Below, piece by piece: positions 8,030-15,776 of a stretch of 64,000 bases of DNA. The notes beneath the pieces were generated by a model. That model did not search any database. It was not told the DNA's origin and saw only the letters and a program-made list of their open reading frames with translations. Position 1 is the stretch's first letter; the number at the start of each line of letters is the position of its first letter. A program made the translations under genes and the position numbers. Origin of the DNA: Candidatus Saccharimonadota bacterium (GTDB lineage Bacteria; Patescibacteriota; Saccharimonadia; Saccharimonadales; Saccharimonadaceae); contig CAJPUN010000005.1 of NCBI GenBank assembly GCA_905373835.1, positions 10,534-74,533 of the forward strand, given 5' to 3'.

Positions 8030-8836
8030 TCACTGATAAATTTCATCACCCGCAGTAATTGCCGCCGCGAGCGTCTCAGCCCGCCGGAGACGCCAATACG
8101 CCATCACTGCATAGATAAGAACTGCTACACCACCGGTCAGCACCGCATAGCCCACACCGCGCACAACCCGTGTATCACTCCCTTGGATAAATATCACATA
8201 GAGCGCAACTGCTCCCACTAGTGGTGCTACCGCTGCTGCAACCACCGCCCAGCGTGCCCGCACTACACGCTTACTAGCAAATGTCCGGGTATGCTGGTGC
8301 CGTGCCCAGACTGCAGCAAGTGCCGCCACGAGTCCAGCACCAATCACCATAAGTAAGTACAGGCGATTCGTCGCTTGGTTGGCATCGTCTACTGTTGTAT
8401 TAAGCACACCAACAGCTGAGTCATACTGACTTACCGCTGTTTCTACATCTGTCAAATAGACTGCTGCAGCCTGCGTATCTTTGCTAGCAAAGGCCTGTGG
8501 AGCACGCTCAAGAAGCGTCTTGACGGCTGAGGATTTTTCCTTCACTGCTGCCGCATGACGGCTGTATTCATCGCCAAGTTGCGGAGAAAATGAGTGCTTC
8601 GCCACTGCTGCAAAGGCTGCCGCAGCCTGCTTGGCCCGTTCATCAATAGAGTCCTTCTTGGGCTGAGTGGCATAAAGCTCACGTGTAAAGGCTTGATAGG
8701 CTGTGCTCGCTCGCTTGACCACTGTAATATCGGCTTGGTTGGCCAGTGGCGTTGCATGAGCATGAGCACTGCCAACACCAAGTGTTGCTAATATGATGAG
8801 TGTTCCTGCAAGCAGCCAACGCCTCACCACACTCAC
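8030..8836 (-). CDS. Membrane protein of the grpE-dnaK locus, function unknown
   Basis: 268 residues. An N-terminal signal/anchor (residues 5-27, ending AHAHA) is followed by ~120 residues of Ala/Lys-rich helix with a heptad-like feel. Three membrane helices come next (about 158-178, 195-215, 228-248). The long helical extracytoplasmic part recalls four-helix-bundle sensor domains, but no signalling domain follows. It starts two bases after the grpE stop and should be co-transcribed with it. It lies upstream of the CIRCE pair, so it is outside the dnaK transcript. Its link to heat stress is inference from position. Not recognised as a named family. Confidence 0.75.
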   Translation of the reverse strand: MSVVRRWLLAGTLIILATLGVGSAHAHATPLANQADITVVKRASTAYQAFTRELYATQPKKDSIDERAKQAAAAFAAVAKHSFSPQLGDEYSRHAAAVKEKSSAVKTLLERAPQAFASKDTQAAAVYLTDVETAVSQYDSAVGVLNTTVDDANQATNRLYLLMVIGAGLVAALAAVWARHQHTRTFASKRVVRARWAVVAAAVAPLVGAVALYVIFIQGSDTRVVRGVGYAVLTGGVAVLIYAVMAYWRLRRAETLAAAITAGDEIYQ

Positions 8837-8838
8837 TC

Positions 8839-9315
8839 CTACGGCTGCCGGCTGACCCGCACCATAGCATGGCGCAGGACGTGACCATCAAGCTTATAGC
8901 CGCGCTGCAGCTCTTCACTAATAATTTCTTTGTCACCACCTTCGTCATCCATCGAGACAGCTTCGTGGAGGTCTGGATCAAACTCCGTCGTGCCAAGCTC
9001 AATCACGATCGGCTTAAGCTTGAACTCTGCCATCAAGCCATCGAGCTTCTTCGACATTGCCACCACCCCACTCGCCCAGGTGTCATTCTGGAGCTTCTTA
9101 GGGACGTTGGCGGTGGCTCGCTCGATTGTATCAATCACGGGTAGGAGCTTGCGAATTGCCTGCTGAGTGCCCGCTGCCTTAGCCTGGGCCTTCTCTACAT
9201 CAACGCGTTTGCGATAATTCTCAAAGTCTGCTCTGGTGCGCTGCAAATCCTGCGTCAGCTCGCCAATCTGCTGCTCGAGCTCGGCCGTATCTGGCGCTTT
9301 CTTGTGTTTTGTCAT
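8839..9315 (-). CDS. grpE: Nucleotide exchange factor GrpE
   Basis: 158 residues. A polar start is followed by a coiled coil (ELEQQIGELTQDLQRTRADF), then the GrpE core with FENYRKR, LLPVIDTIERA and the beta domain ending GYKLDGHVLRHAMVRVS. It drives ADP release from DnaK. I use the ATG at 9315. The ATG at 9324 sits only one or two bases after the GGAGG and is less likely. The gene has its own -10 (TGC-TATACT, 9389-9394) behind hrcA and a perfect 19-base palindrome in its leader. Confidence 0.95.
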   Translation of the reverse strand: MTKHKKAPDTAELEQQIGELTQDLQRTRADFENYRKRVDVEKAQAKAAGTQQAIRKLLPVIDTIERATANVPKKLQNDTWASGVVAMSKKLDGLMAEFKLKPIVIELGTTEFDPDLHEAVSMDDEGGDKEIISEELQRGYKLDGHVLRHAMVRVSRQP

Positions 9316-9353
9316 CGATATCATTCCTCCTGCCTAGTGGTGTTGCCTGTGGT

Positions 9354-9372
9354 ACTGAGCAGACTGCTCAGT
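9354..9372 (-). promoter_or_regulatory. Perfect palindrome in the grpE leader
   Basis: ACTGAGCAG-A-CTGCTCAGT, 9+1+9 bases with no mismatch, starting about ten bases after the predicted start of the grpE transcript. It is not a CIRCE sequence. It could be an operator for another regulator or an RNA hairpin that stabilises the leader. Confidence 0.5.
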
Positions 9373-9388
9373 CGTCATTATCCTTCAT

Positions 9389-9394
9389 AGTATA
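9389..9394 (-). promoter_or_regulatory. grpE promoter -10
   Basis: Extended TGC-TATACT on the minus strand between hrcA and grpE. It indicates that grpE can be transcribed apart from hrcA. Confidence 0.55.
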
Positions 9395-9429
9395 GCATGG
9401 CTGCAGCACAAATAACAGTGGTCGTGTTA

Positions 9430-10140
9430 TCATAATATCTCCTCCAGCATCACCCCAGTGCGCTTGACAAGCTCGATGGTACGGCGGTAGTGCTGGCGCA
9501 TGGGGCCAATCACACCAATGTAGCTGCGGTCGCTATAGGGCGAGCGAAATTTGCTAATGATGAGCGTTGCGTCACTGCTCTTGCCGATGGGGTTCTCGCT
9601 ACCAATATAGACATTAAGTGGCTCATTGGGCCGAGCTTCGCGCAGCCACGGCTCGATATTGTCAATCAAATGTGCGACCGATTGGACATGCTTACCCTCA
9701 AGAAATTCTGGCTGGCTAAAGAGCCGGCTAATACCATTCATATAGAGCTCACTGCCGATGGTAGCAAAGCCTAGGTTGCCCGTAAGCTCAACGAGGCTAT
9801 CCACCGCACTGCGAATGGCTCGATCAGCCGCATCGAGATGTGAGTTGACGTGCGCTTCGATAGCCTTGGTGCTGCGATCGATCCCACTGGGGAGCTCACT
9901 CATCTGGGCGTTGGTGATGCCATTAACATAGAAGCGGTAGCCCTTGCTGGTGGGGATACGCCCAGCACTGGTGTGCGGTGCCTTGACGAAGCCCATCTCC
10001 TCGAGCTTGGCCATCTCGCTGCGGATGGTTGCACTAGACACACCAAATAGCTTCGCTAGCGTCACACTCCCCACAGGGGCAGCGATCTCGGCGTATTGCT
10101 CGATAATGGCAGAAAGAATCGCTTGTTGTCGTTCGGTCAT
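9430..10140 (-). CDS. hrcA: Heat-inducible transcription repressor HrcA
   Basis: 236 residues. An N-terminal winged helix (RQQAILSAIIEQY to SSATIRSEMAKLEEMGF, then GRIPTSKGYRFYV) matches the HrcA DNA-binding part. The end, YIGVIGPMRQHYRRTIELVK, matches the HrcA C-terminus. The protein is about 100 residues shorter than the ~340 usual in Bacillus-type HrcA. The shortening lies in the middle GAF-like region, not at either end. It binds CIRCE sites at 7945, 7990 and 10161, the last of which gives autoregulation. The ATG at 10140 follows TATAAT (10147-10152) by six bases, so the mRNA is probably leaderless. Confidence 0.95.
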   Translation of the reverse strand: MTERQQAILSAIIEQYAEIAAPVGSVTLAKLFGVSSATIRSEMAKLEEMGFVKAPHTSAGRIPTSKGYRFYVNGITNAQMSELPSGIDRSTKAIEAHVNSHLDAADRAIRSAVDSLVELTGNLGFATIGSELYMNGISRLFSQPEFLEGKHVQSVAHLIDNIEPWLREARPNEPLNVYIGSENPIGKSSDATLIISKFRSPYSDRSYIGVIGPMRQHYRRTIELVKRTGVMLEEIL

Positions 10141-10160
10141 AGTCGCATTATAGCGTAGGG

Positions 10161-10187
10161 TTGGCACTCTCGTCAATAGAGTGCTAA
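10161..10187 (-). promoter_or_regulatory. CIRCE operator upstream of hrcA
   Basis: TTGGCACTC-N9-GAGTGCTAA, one mismatch to consensus, immediately upstream of the hrcA -10. It implies autorepression. Confidence 0.9.
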
Positions 10188-10407
10188 TGAGCTAGTGGAA
10201 GATATAGCCTATTTCTTGCTGCTAAGCCTCGTCTGTTAGCGAGACGTGTCACAACGATCTATCCTTCCGCTCCTTGGCCGTCAAGATCGCGCCGCTCGAC
10301 CATTGCGCTCTCAATTGTTTTATAGCGCGAAAGTGATAGCAACATACATGCGGTAGTTGCTACCTCTGTCACTGTGCTATTTCTTTTCACTATTTTACCT
10401 ATCAAGA

Positions 10408-10713
10408 CTAGCGCTCCTTACACTGAGCAATGAGCTGGCTCAGTTTATCTCTTGCCTGCTGATTCTGCTGCTTGAGCCTATCCATAGCACACACAATAGC
10501 CTTGCCTAGCTCAGGGTCGCCATCTGCAATATCAAAGCAATTTTTCCAGAGATCACTATACGTCCAGGCTGTCATCGCTATTCTGCGGCGCAGCTCGGCT
10601 GCTCGCGGGCAGCCATAGCACTGCTTGGGGATATAAGAAGCCGCAGATATATCTGGCTCATCAAGCCCACCGATAATACTATAGAATTTTCGAGATTCAT
10701 TGCGCGATATCAT
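10408..10713 (-). CDS. Small protein with YIPxQCxxCP motif, function unknown
   Basis: 101 residues, soluble, no signal peptide. Residues 27-36 read YIPKQCYGCP, followed by helical, Gln/Arg-rich sequence. The same motif (YIPEQCRKCP) occurs in the larger protein at 10750, so the two are related neighbours. A CxxC pair of this kind can bind metal or form a disulfide, but two Cys alone do not make a complete zinc site. It follows the 10750 gene after 36 bases, in the same direction. The DNA here is more A+T-rich than the surrounding housekeeping genes. Confidence 0.6.
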   Translation of the reverse strand: MISRNESRKFYSIIGGLDEPDISAASYIPKQCYGCPRAAELRRRIAMTAWTYSDLWKNCFDIADGDPELGKAIVCAMDRLKQQNQQARDKLSQLIAQCKER

Positions 10714-10749
10714 AGCGTCTATTGTGCCTTTATCTGTAGTTATTTATCA

Positions 10750-11394
10750 TTAGCGTAGTGTGTTATTGTTGGGGGTGTCTGCCGTGGGCGGGTCCTGTTC
10801 ACCTCTGCCAGTACGATCGACTACTGTCGCTTCGCGGTTTTTCCCGTCTTGCATAGCGGGTGAGCCGCACACCCTTGCAACTGTTTTCCCATCTAGACTT
10901 ATGCATTTTATAATTCCAGGGCAGCCTGCTGTCTGCCTTTCTATGCCTGGCAGTAGCTGATTGAGTGCGGCATCCCCTATATCAAGCTTTATCCTTGCAA
11001 ACTCCCTATACCTAGCTTGTGCCTCTTTTAGTCGCTCTGGATCCTCTAGGATCTGCTCTATTTCTTCATCAGACGCGCCTTGTACTCGTAGCCACGTTGT
11101 AATATTGTCTGCCGTCTCCAGTGCTGTACGTTCCAGCGCTTCCTTCTGTGCTAATGCCATTTTGAGCGCTTCTATTATTCCTGCCAGCAGTGGGCATTTT
11201 CGACATTGTTCAGGAATATAACTATTAGGATCAGGGCCAGTACTAAGACCCTCGACAATATCATCAAACCGCTCTGTCACAATATCAGGTAGTGTAACTA
11301 TTTTTTGCTCTGTTGTCAATCTGGGTGTCGCTTGAGTATTAGAGCCCTGGTGATTTTCACGCCTCTCATCACTATCACCTCTCATTAGAAACAT
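10750..11394 (-). CDS. YIPxQCxxCP-motif protein, larger paralog, function unknown
   Basis: 214 residues. A disordered N-terminus is followed by a helical region holding SYIPEQCRKCP near residue 58-68. A long charged helix (EEIEQILEDPERLKEAQARY) follows, then a second Cys pair in GCPGIIKC near 155-162 and a polar, probably disordered tail. It may start at 11385 (second Met). No transmembrane segment. It shares the Cys motif with the 101-residue gene just downstream, which suggests duplication with divergence. No known domain was recognised. Confidence 0.55.
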   Translation of the reverse strand: MFLMRGDSDERRENHQGSNTQATPRLTTEQKIVTLPDIVTERFDDIVEGLSTGPDPNSYIPEQCRKCPLLAGIIEALKMALAQKEALERTALETADNITTWLRVQGASDEEIEQILEDPERLKEAQARYREFARIKLDIGDAALNQLLPGIERQTAGCPGIIKCISLDGKTVARVCGSPAMQDGKNREATVVDRTGRGEQDPPTADTPNNNTLR

Positions 11395-11723
11395 TGGCGA
11401 GAATGAACATTATTTTCAAATATTCAAATTATGTATCGGGGATAAGCCTAGCAGCTGTTGCTTTTCGCTACACTCAAATAGAGGAGAGGCTGGCAGAGAG
11501 GGTGATTTTTTGAGGTTCAACTGTGCAAATCCAAGCTCACACCCCTCCCTCTCGCTTCGCTGGTAACGCGTCAATTCTCGCATCACACAATTTTGCAATC
11601 TGAGCCATAATACAAAGCTTTGCTACCTCTATGTGAGATTTTTCTAATAATCCACTAAACTACACCCTCAATAGGACGAGCAGTAGCGCACAAGCACCGA
11701 ATTCATTTACAAATCTGCGGCCA
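11395..11723. other. Intergenic stretch without a supported gene
   Basis: A 60-codon open frame on the minus strand (11416-11598) has low-complexity composition, no ribosome site and no promoter at its start. I do not call it. No repeat or clear terminator was seen. Confidence 0.4.
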
Positions 11724-13154
11724 TTACTTCCCGCTGCGCGCTCGGGTGAAGCGTCGGGCAGCGTCGGTGGAGAACATGAGCACGATGATGATGTTGACGC
11801 CAATGAAGAGCAGTGTGCCAGCGGCCGACCACGTGACCCTGCCGATGGTCAGCCCAAATGAACTAATCACCGCTGCGAGGCTGGCGATGCTCATCAGCAA
11901 AATCCGCGAGCGGTCGCTGCCGCGGAAGGTTAGCCCCGCAAGAAAAATCACGATGCCAATCCACGTTGTAGATACAATGGCTGAGATAGTCGCTACAATA
12001 TGCGTCGCACTCTCAATACTCTGCAGCGGCAGGCCACTCTCGTGAAAAATCCGCACCACCTCTATGCGCAAGTGGCTAAAGTTGAGAATCTCGAAGAAGG
12101 TACTCATTGTGGCCACAGCAATCGCCAGGCCAATCATAATAATCCCAAGGGCGATCTGTGGTGGGCGGCGGCTCAAAAATTGCGACATGAGGGTAGCGTG
12201 TTCATCAGGCATAGTCTCGTGCGTCGTTGCGTCGAGAATCAGATCGGAAGGCACGTCCTCGTCTTCGCTTGCCTTGGCACGGACGCGGCCAAGCTCGATG
12301 ACAGGCAGATCGCCATCGGTAATAATGTTATCTCCACCCCCGTTGCGCGAGTGGTAGCCCGTCGAGAAATCCTCTAGTACCGTTAGCTCAATCGAACGAA
12401 GCGCACGCGTGACTGTCTTGACGACATAGTCCCGCTCAATGTCGGTGTTTTCGTCGATCTTGTGCGTCACTTGCAAGGTAAAAATTGATAACCCCACACT
12501 CTTGTCGTACGTACCAGCCGCGAGCCAGTCCACCTGATGCCCGCCGGGCAGCAACCACCCCTGGGGGCAGCGCCAGAAGCGTACGTGATGACGCTTGCCC
12601 GGGTTGCCATCGATCTCCTGCTGGTAGGCAAAGTCCTGCTGCCGGCCAAATAGCACTAGGGGCGAGACTGGTGCATTAGGATAGCTGCGGCGGGTCAGTG
12701 TGGCGAGGATAATCCGCCACGACGAGCGCACCGTCACATCATCAGCCAGCGCCCAGCCAGCGGCCGTCATGGCACGGTGGAGCTGAGCTTCGCTGCCGCG
12801 AAAGGCGAGATTGACTGGGTCGCCAAGGAGACCATCTGGGGTGCGCGTCCGGCCAATGAAATAATTGGGCACATAAATACTACTCAAGATGCGGTGCAAG
12901 CGTGGCAACGCAAAATACGCCGTAATCACCCACACCACCGCAAAGAACCCCACCAACCACCAGCCACCAGTGTGCCAACCCTCGCGCCACACCAGCCACA
13001 CAAACCAAAACGATGCCACCCCCGCAAAAATAAAGAATCCTTGATCGACCAACGCCGTGGGTGACCACACTGGCCGGCGCAGCGCTAGAGATGAGCGCTG
13101 CTTATGCTCGGCATCACCTGGCTCAGCGGCAGTGCGCGTGGCTGGCTTGCTCAT
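11724..13154 (-). CDS. LssY C-terminal-domain-like membrane protein
   Basis: 476 residues. Two helices near 35-80 are followed by a large soluble domain (about 85-300) with YVPNYFIGRTRTPDGLLGDP, AMTAAGWALADDV and WLAAGTYDKSVGLS, the features of the LssY_C family. In other bacteria that family is fused to or sits beside PAP2-type lipid phosphatases. Four further helices lie between about 335 and 465. No phosphatase motif is visible. The ATG overlaps the guanylate kinase stop (ATGA), so the two are co-translated. Role unknown, perhaps in envelope lipid metabolism (inference). Confidence 0.7.
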   Translation of the reverse strand: MSKPATRTAAEPGDAEHKQRSSLALRRPVWSPTALVDQGFFIFAGVASFWFVWLVWREGWHTGGWWLVGFFAVVWVITAYFALPRLHRILSSIYVPNYFIGRTRTPDGLLGDPVNLAFRGSEAQLHRAMTAAGWALADDVTVRSSWRIILATLTRRSYPNAPVSPLVLFGRQQDFAYQQEIDGNPGKRHHVRFWRCPQGWLLPGGHQVDWLAAGTYDKSVGLSIFTLQVTHKIDENTDIERDYVVKTVTRALRSIELTVLEDFSTGYHSRNGGGDNIITDGDLPVIELGRVRAKASEDEDVPSDLILDATTHETMPDEHATLMSQFLSRRPPQIALGIIMIGLAIAVATMSTFFEILNFSHLRIEVVRIFHESGLPLQSIESATHIVATISAIVSTTWIGIVIFLAGLTFRGSDRSRILLMSIASLAAVISSFGLTIGRVTWSAAGTLLFIGVNIIIVLMFSTDAARRFTRARSGK

Positions 13155-13882
13155 ATATGCTCCGGGTGCTCACGCAAGAGGCTATCGAGCAAGTCTCGCG
13201 CCGCCAAGCGAGCTTCGTCATCCTTGCGATTATACACATCTGGCTTAGAGGCAATCGCTCGCACAATGCGCGCCGTCTCGTCGATATCATCGTTGATGAC
13301 GAAGTGATAGTATGGGACTTCGAGTGCGTGGGTGATCTCGCGAATTGCACTGGTATAGCGCTTGGGCCACTCACGATCAAACTCCGCCTGCGAGGTATAG
13401 CGCACACTAAGGCGTCGCTGCCACTCTTGAAAGTTTGGCGGTAAGAGAAATATCGCGACCACGCCTGGAGAGAGCTTTTTATACTCATCAACACCCTGCA
13501 CATCAATATCCGTCACCGCAATCTTACCTGCATCGCGAATATCCTGAATCTGCCTGACCCCTGTACCATAGAGTGTTCCATGGACAAACTTCGCCTCTAC
13601 AAAAGCACGGCTTTGCAACAACTCTGCGGCAGTTGCTTCATCGATATAATGATAGTCGACCCCCTTTTGCTCCCACACACCTTTGTTTTGGCGAGGCTGA
13701 CGGGTGGTGTACGAGACGATATCGGCAAACTCGGTGCTCGCGAGCAACCGCTGCTTGGTCGTATCCTTGCCTGCCCCAGAGATACCAACAAGCAGCACAA
13801 TCCTTGTGTCACACACAAGCTGGCGCACTGCCTCGGTTGGCTGATACTGTTCGATAAGTGATTGAAGATTCGTCATAGTCAT
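13151..13882 (-). CDS. gmk: Guanylate kinase
   Basis: 243 residues. P-loop VGISGAGKDTT near residues 32-42, the GMP-binding block SYTTRQPR and YHYIDE, then LYGTGVRQIQD and VTDIDVQG, all guanylate-kinase signatures. It converts GMP to GDP with ATP. It is about 40 residues longer than typical Gmk, with extra sequence at both ends. I take the ATG at 13882, nine bases after TGC-TATCAT, as the start. Its stop overlaps the downstream LssY_C-like gene. Confidence 0.9.
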   Translation of the reverse strand: MTMTNLQSLIEQYQPTEAVRQLVCDTRIVLLVGISGAGKDTTKQRLLASTEFADIVSYTTRQPRQNKGVWEQKGVDYHYIDEATAAELLQSRAFVEAKFVHGTLYGTGVRQIQDIRDAGKIAVTDIDVQGVDEYKKLSPGVVAIFLLPPNFQEWQRRLSVRYTSQAEFDREWPKRYTSAIREITHALEVPYYHFVINDDIDETARIVRAIASKPDVYNRKDDEARLAARDLLDSLLREHPEHI

Positions 13883-13938
13883 ATCATATTTATGATAGCA
13901 CATCGTAGAGAGTGGTTTCTCACCCGTGGCGTAAGAAG

Positions 13939-14325
13939 CTAGCTATTATTCTTGATATTGTTTAAATCTATCTGAAAGTAGTCTTCCAGAAACTCTTGGG
14001 AGTACTGATCGATATCTGTCATATGTCCTCCGATACGCACACAATCAGGCATCCCCATATGATCTGGCTTCGTTACAGCGTGATATTGCCGATGCGCAAT
14101 AATCAATGCTGGTTGGAGCTGCTGCTCAGGTCGAAACTCATGATGAATCATTGCTGCAATCTCCTCTTCTCTACCGCGCGTTTGGTATGTCCACCGGCCA
14201 CGGGCAATTGACTGTGCCGTGCGTCGTGCGTCCGCATAGTGACGAGTAAAATGCACTGGCACGCCATCAAGAGTAAGCATATCGTTGCCATTGCTCAGTT
14301 CTAGCGCAAGCCGCGCTAAGCTCAC
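13939..14325 (-). CDS. Hypothetical protein
   Basis: 128 residues starting at GTG that overlaps the stop of the 38-codon gene upstream (GTGA). Soluble, His-rich (IIAHRQYHAV, KPDHMGMPD), no signal. Not recognised. The coupling to a small gene and to the C-terminal half of lepA suggests it is translated as the third gene of that transcript. Confidence 0.5.
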   Translation of the reverse strand: MSLARLALELSNGNDMLTLDGVPVHFTRHYADARRTAQSIARGRWTYQTRGREEEIAAMIHHEFRPEQQLQPALIIAHRQYHAVTKPDHMGMPDCVRIGGHMTDIDQYSQEFLEDYFQIDLNNIKNNS

Positions 14326-14438
14326 TGCTCGCCAATACCGATAATCGCTCTCTCTCTCTCTGCAGGTGGCACATTGTCATACACGAGCGCTCTGTCTATA
14401 TCGGCCAGCAATCGGTCATAACGTATCTGCACTTGCAC
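14322..14438 (-). CDS. 38-residue small protein coupled to the next gene
   Basis: Starts at GTG behind AGGAG (four bases spacing), 17 bases after the lepA C-half stop, and ends in a GTGA overlap with the 128-residue gene. The peptide is charged and helical (YDRLLADIDRALVYDN, ERERAIIGIGEQ). The ribosome site and the exact overlap support it as a real coding unit or a translational-coupling leader. Family not recognised. Confidence 0.45.
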   Translation of the reverse strand: MQVQIRYDRLLADIDRALVYDNVPPAERERAIIGIGEQ

Positions 14439-14455
14439 ACAGCTCCTGTTAGTTG

Positions 14456-15415
14456 TTAATCTCGCTTGAGCATTACTGTAAAGGCTTCGCTGGGGATATC
14501 GACCTTGCCAAAGCGTTTCATACGCTTCTTGCCACGAGCTTGCTTGGCAAGGAGCTTCTTCTTGCGACTCACATCACCGCCGTAGAGATAGCCAGTGACA
14601 TCTTTGCGGTAGGCACCAATATTTTCGCGGGCAATGAACTTCCCACCAATCGCCGCCTGCAGTGCCACCTCAAAGCTCTGGCGCGGCACAACATCCTTGA
14701 GCTTCTTCACCACCTCGCGCCCCAACCGTTGCGATTCCGAGCGGTGGCACATCACACTCAGCGCATCGACCATCTCGCCCGCCACGTAGAAATCCACACG
14801 CACTAAATCCTCCGCTTGGTAGCCCCGCAGTTCATAATTAAACGAGCCGTAGCCGCTGGTAACCGACTTCAATTGATCATAAAAATCCGTCAGGAGATTA
14901 GCCAGTGGTGCCGCAAAGGAGATGAGGGCACGCTCGTCGATGTAACTGAGGTTCTTTTGCCGGCCGCGTTTACTGACGATGAGCTGGATCACTGCGCCGA
15001 TGTAATCTTGAGGCACAACGATCTCACCATCAATCCACGGCTCGCGAATCTCCTTGATCTGGGCTGGGTCGGGCAATTCACTAGCCGATTTGATGTCTAA
15101 TTCCTCGCCATTCGTCAAACTGACTTGGTAGTCGGTACTCGGGTTGGTGACGATGAGGTCTAAATTATACTCACGCTCGAGCCGCTCGCGAATGATATCC
15201 ATATGCAAGAGACCAAGGAAGCCAATCCGCACACCATAACCCAACACCGGCGAATTCTCTGGCTCAAACTGCAGCGCACTATCGCTCAGGCTCAGCTTCT
15301 CAATCGCCTCCTTCAGGTCATTATAATCTTCATTAGACACCGGGAAAAACCCCGCATAGACGAAGGGCTTGACCTCTTTGTAGCCAGGGAGGGGCTGGAC
15401 GGTTATCGCTGTCAT
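14456..15415 (-). CDS. lepA: Elongation factor 4 (LepA), C-terminal half as a separate gene
   Basis: 319 residues covering LepA domains III, V and the special C-terminal domain. It opens TVQPLPGYKEVKPFVYAGFF, the segment following domain II in LepA. It contains GFLGLLHMDIIRERLEREY and PRQSFEVALQAAIGG, and ends with the KKKLLAKQARGKKRMK tail that contacts the ribosome. The GTPase and domain II are encoded separately at 19898-20893, 4.5 kb upstream on the same strand. The half has its own extended -10 (TGC-TATAAT, 15423-15428) seven bases before its ATG, so it seems to be expressed as an independent polypeptide. Together the halves cover the family end to end. Confidence 0.9.
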   Translation of the reverse strand: MTAITVQPLPGYKEVKPFVYAGFFPVSNEDYNDLKEAIEKLSLSDSALQFEPENSPVLGYGVRIGFLGLLHMDIIRERLEREYNLDLIVTNPSTDYQVSLTNGEELDIKSASELPDPAQIKEIREPWIDGEIVVPQDYIGAVIQLIVSKRGRQKNLSYIDERALISFAAPLANLLTDFYDQLKSVTSGYGSFNYELRGYQAEDLVRVDFYVAGEMVDALSVMCHRSESQRLGREVVKKLKDVVPRQSFEVALQAAIGGKFIARENIGAYRKDVTGYLYGGDVSRKKKLLAKQARGKKRMKRFGKVDIPSEAFTVMLKRD

Positions 15416-15422
15416 GTTTGAT

Positions 15423-15428
15423 ATTATA
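15423..15428 (-). promoter_or_regulatory. -10 box for the lepA C-half
   Basis: Extended TGC-TATAAT, seven bases before the ATG. It gives the C-terminal half its own leaderless transcript. Confidence 0.6.
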
Positions 15429-15457
15429 GCAAGTTTTGCAGCAGAGGAGAATTACCC

Positions 15458-15773
15458 TTATTGCGAGGATTCCTTATGTTCTGCAGATAGATTAAGACGC
15501 TTTTCGCGGTAGTGCTGAATCTGCGAGAACTGCTCGGGCGAGAGGCAAAACATTGGCCGATAGCCATCGATCGTACTCATCATCAGTGGTTGGTTAAGGA
15601 TTTGGCTATCTGGCCTGAAGTTGCCATTCTTCGTTGAGGCTAGCAAAGAACACATCAATAATCCTAAGCTCATCCTGCTGATCCGCAAAGAAGTCTTGCA
15701 AATAGCTACCAAAGTCACCCACCCAACGCTCTGCGCCACCACAGAGGATATATGTCGTTTTTGTTAGCTTCAC
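15458..15773 (-). pseudogene. Truncated peptidase-E/type-1-amidotransferase-like gene
   Basis: From a GTG at 15773, just after the SDR stop, an open frame of 55 codons (to TAG at 15606) reads YILCGGAERWVGDFGSYLQD and then VFFASLNEEWQ. That is the start of peptidase-E-like (S51) proteins: Gly-Gly strand, then 'FA...EW'. The rest of the family, including the catalytic Ser and His region, is missing. A second frame continues downstream to 15458 (GYRPMFCLSPEQFSQIQHYR), so the piece looks frameshifted as well as truncated. I treat it as a remnant. Confidence 0.4.
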
Positions 15774-15776
15774 TTC

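Noticed and set aside
11416..11598. 60-codon minus-strand frame between the Cys-motif gene and the LssY_C-like gene
   Set aside because: No promoter, no ribosome site, atypical composition; not conserved in form with any neighbour.
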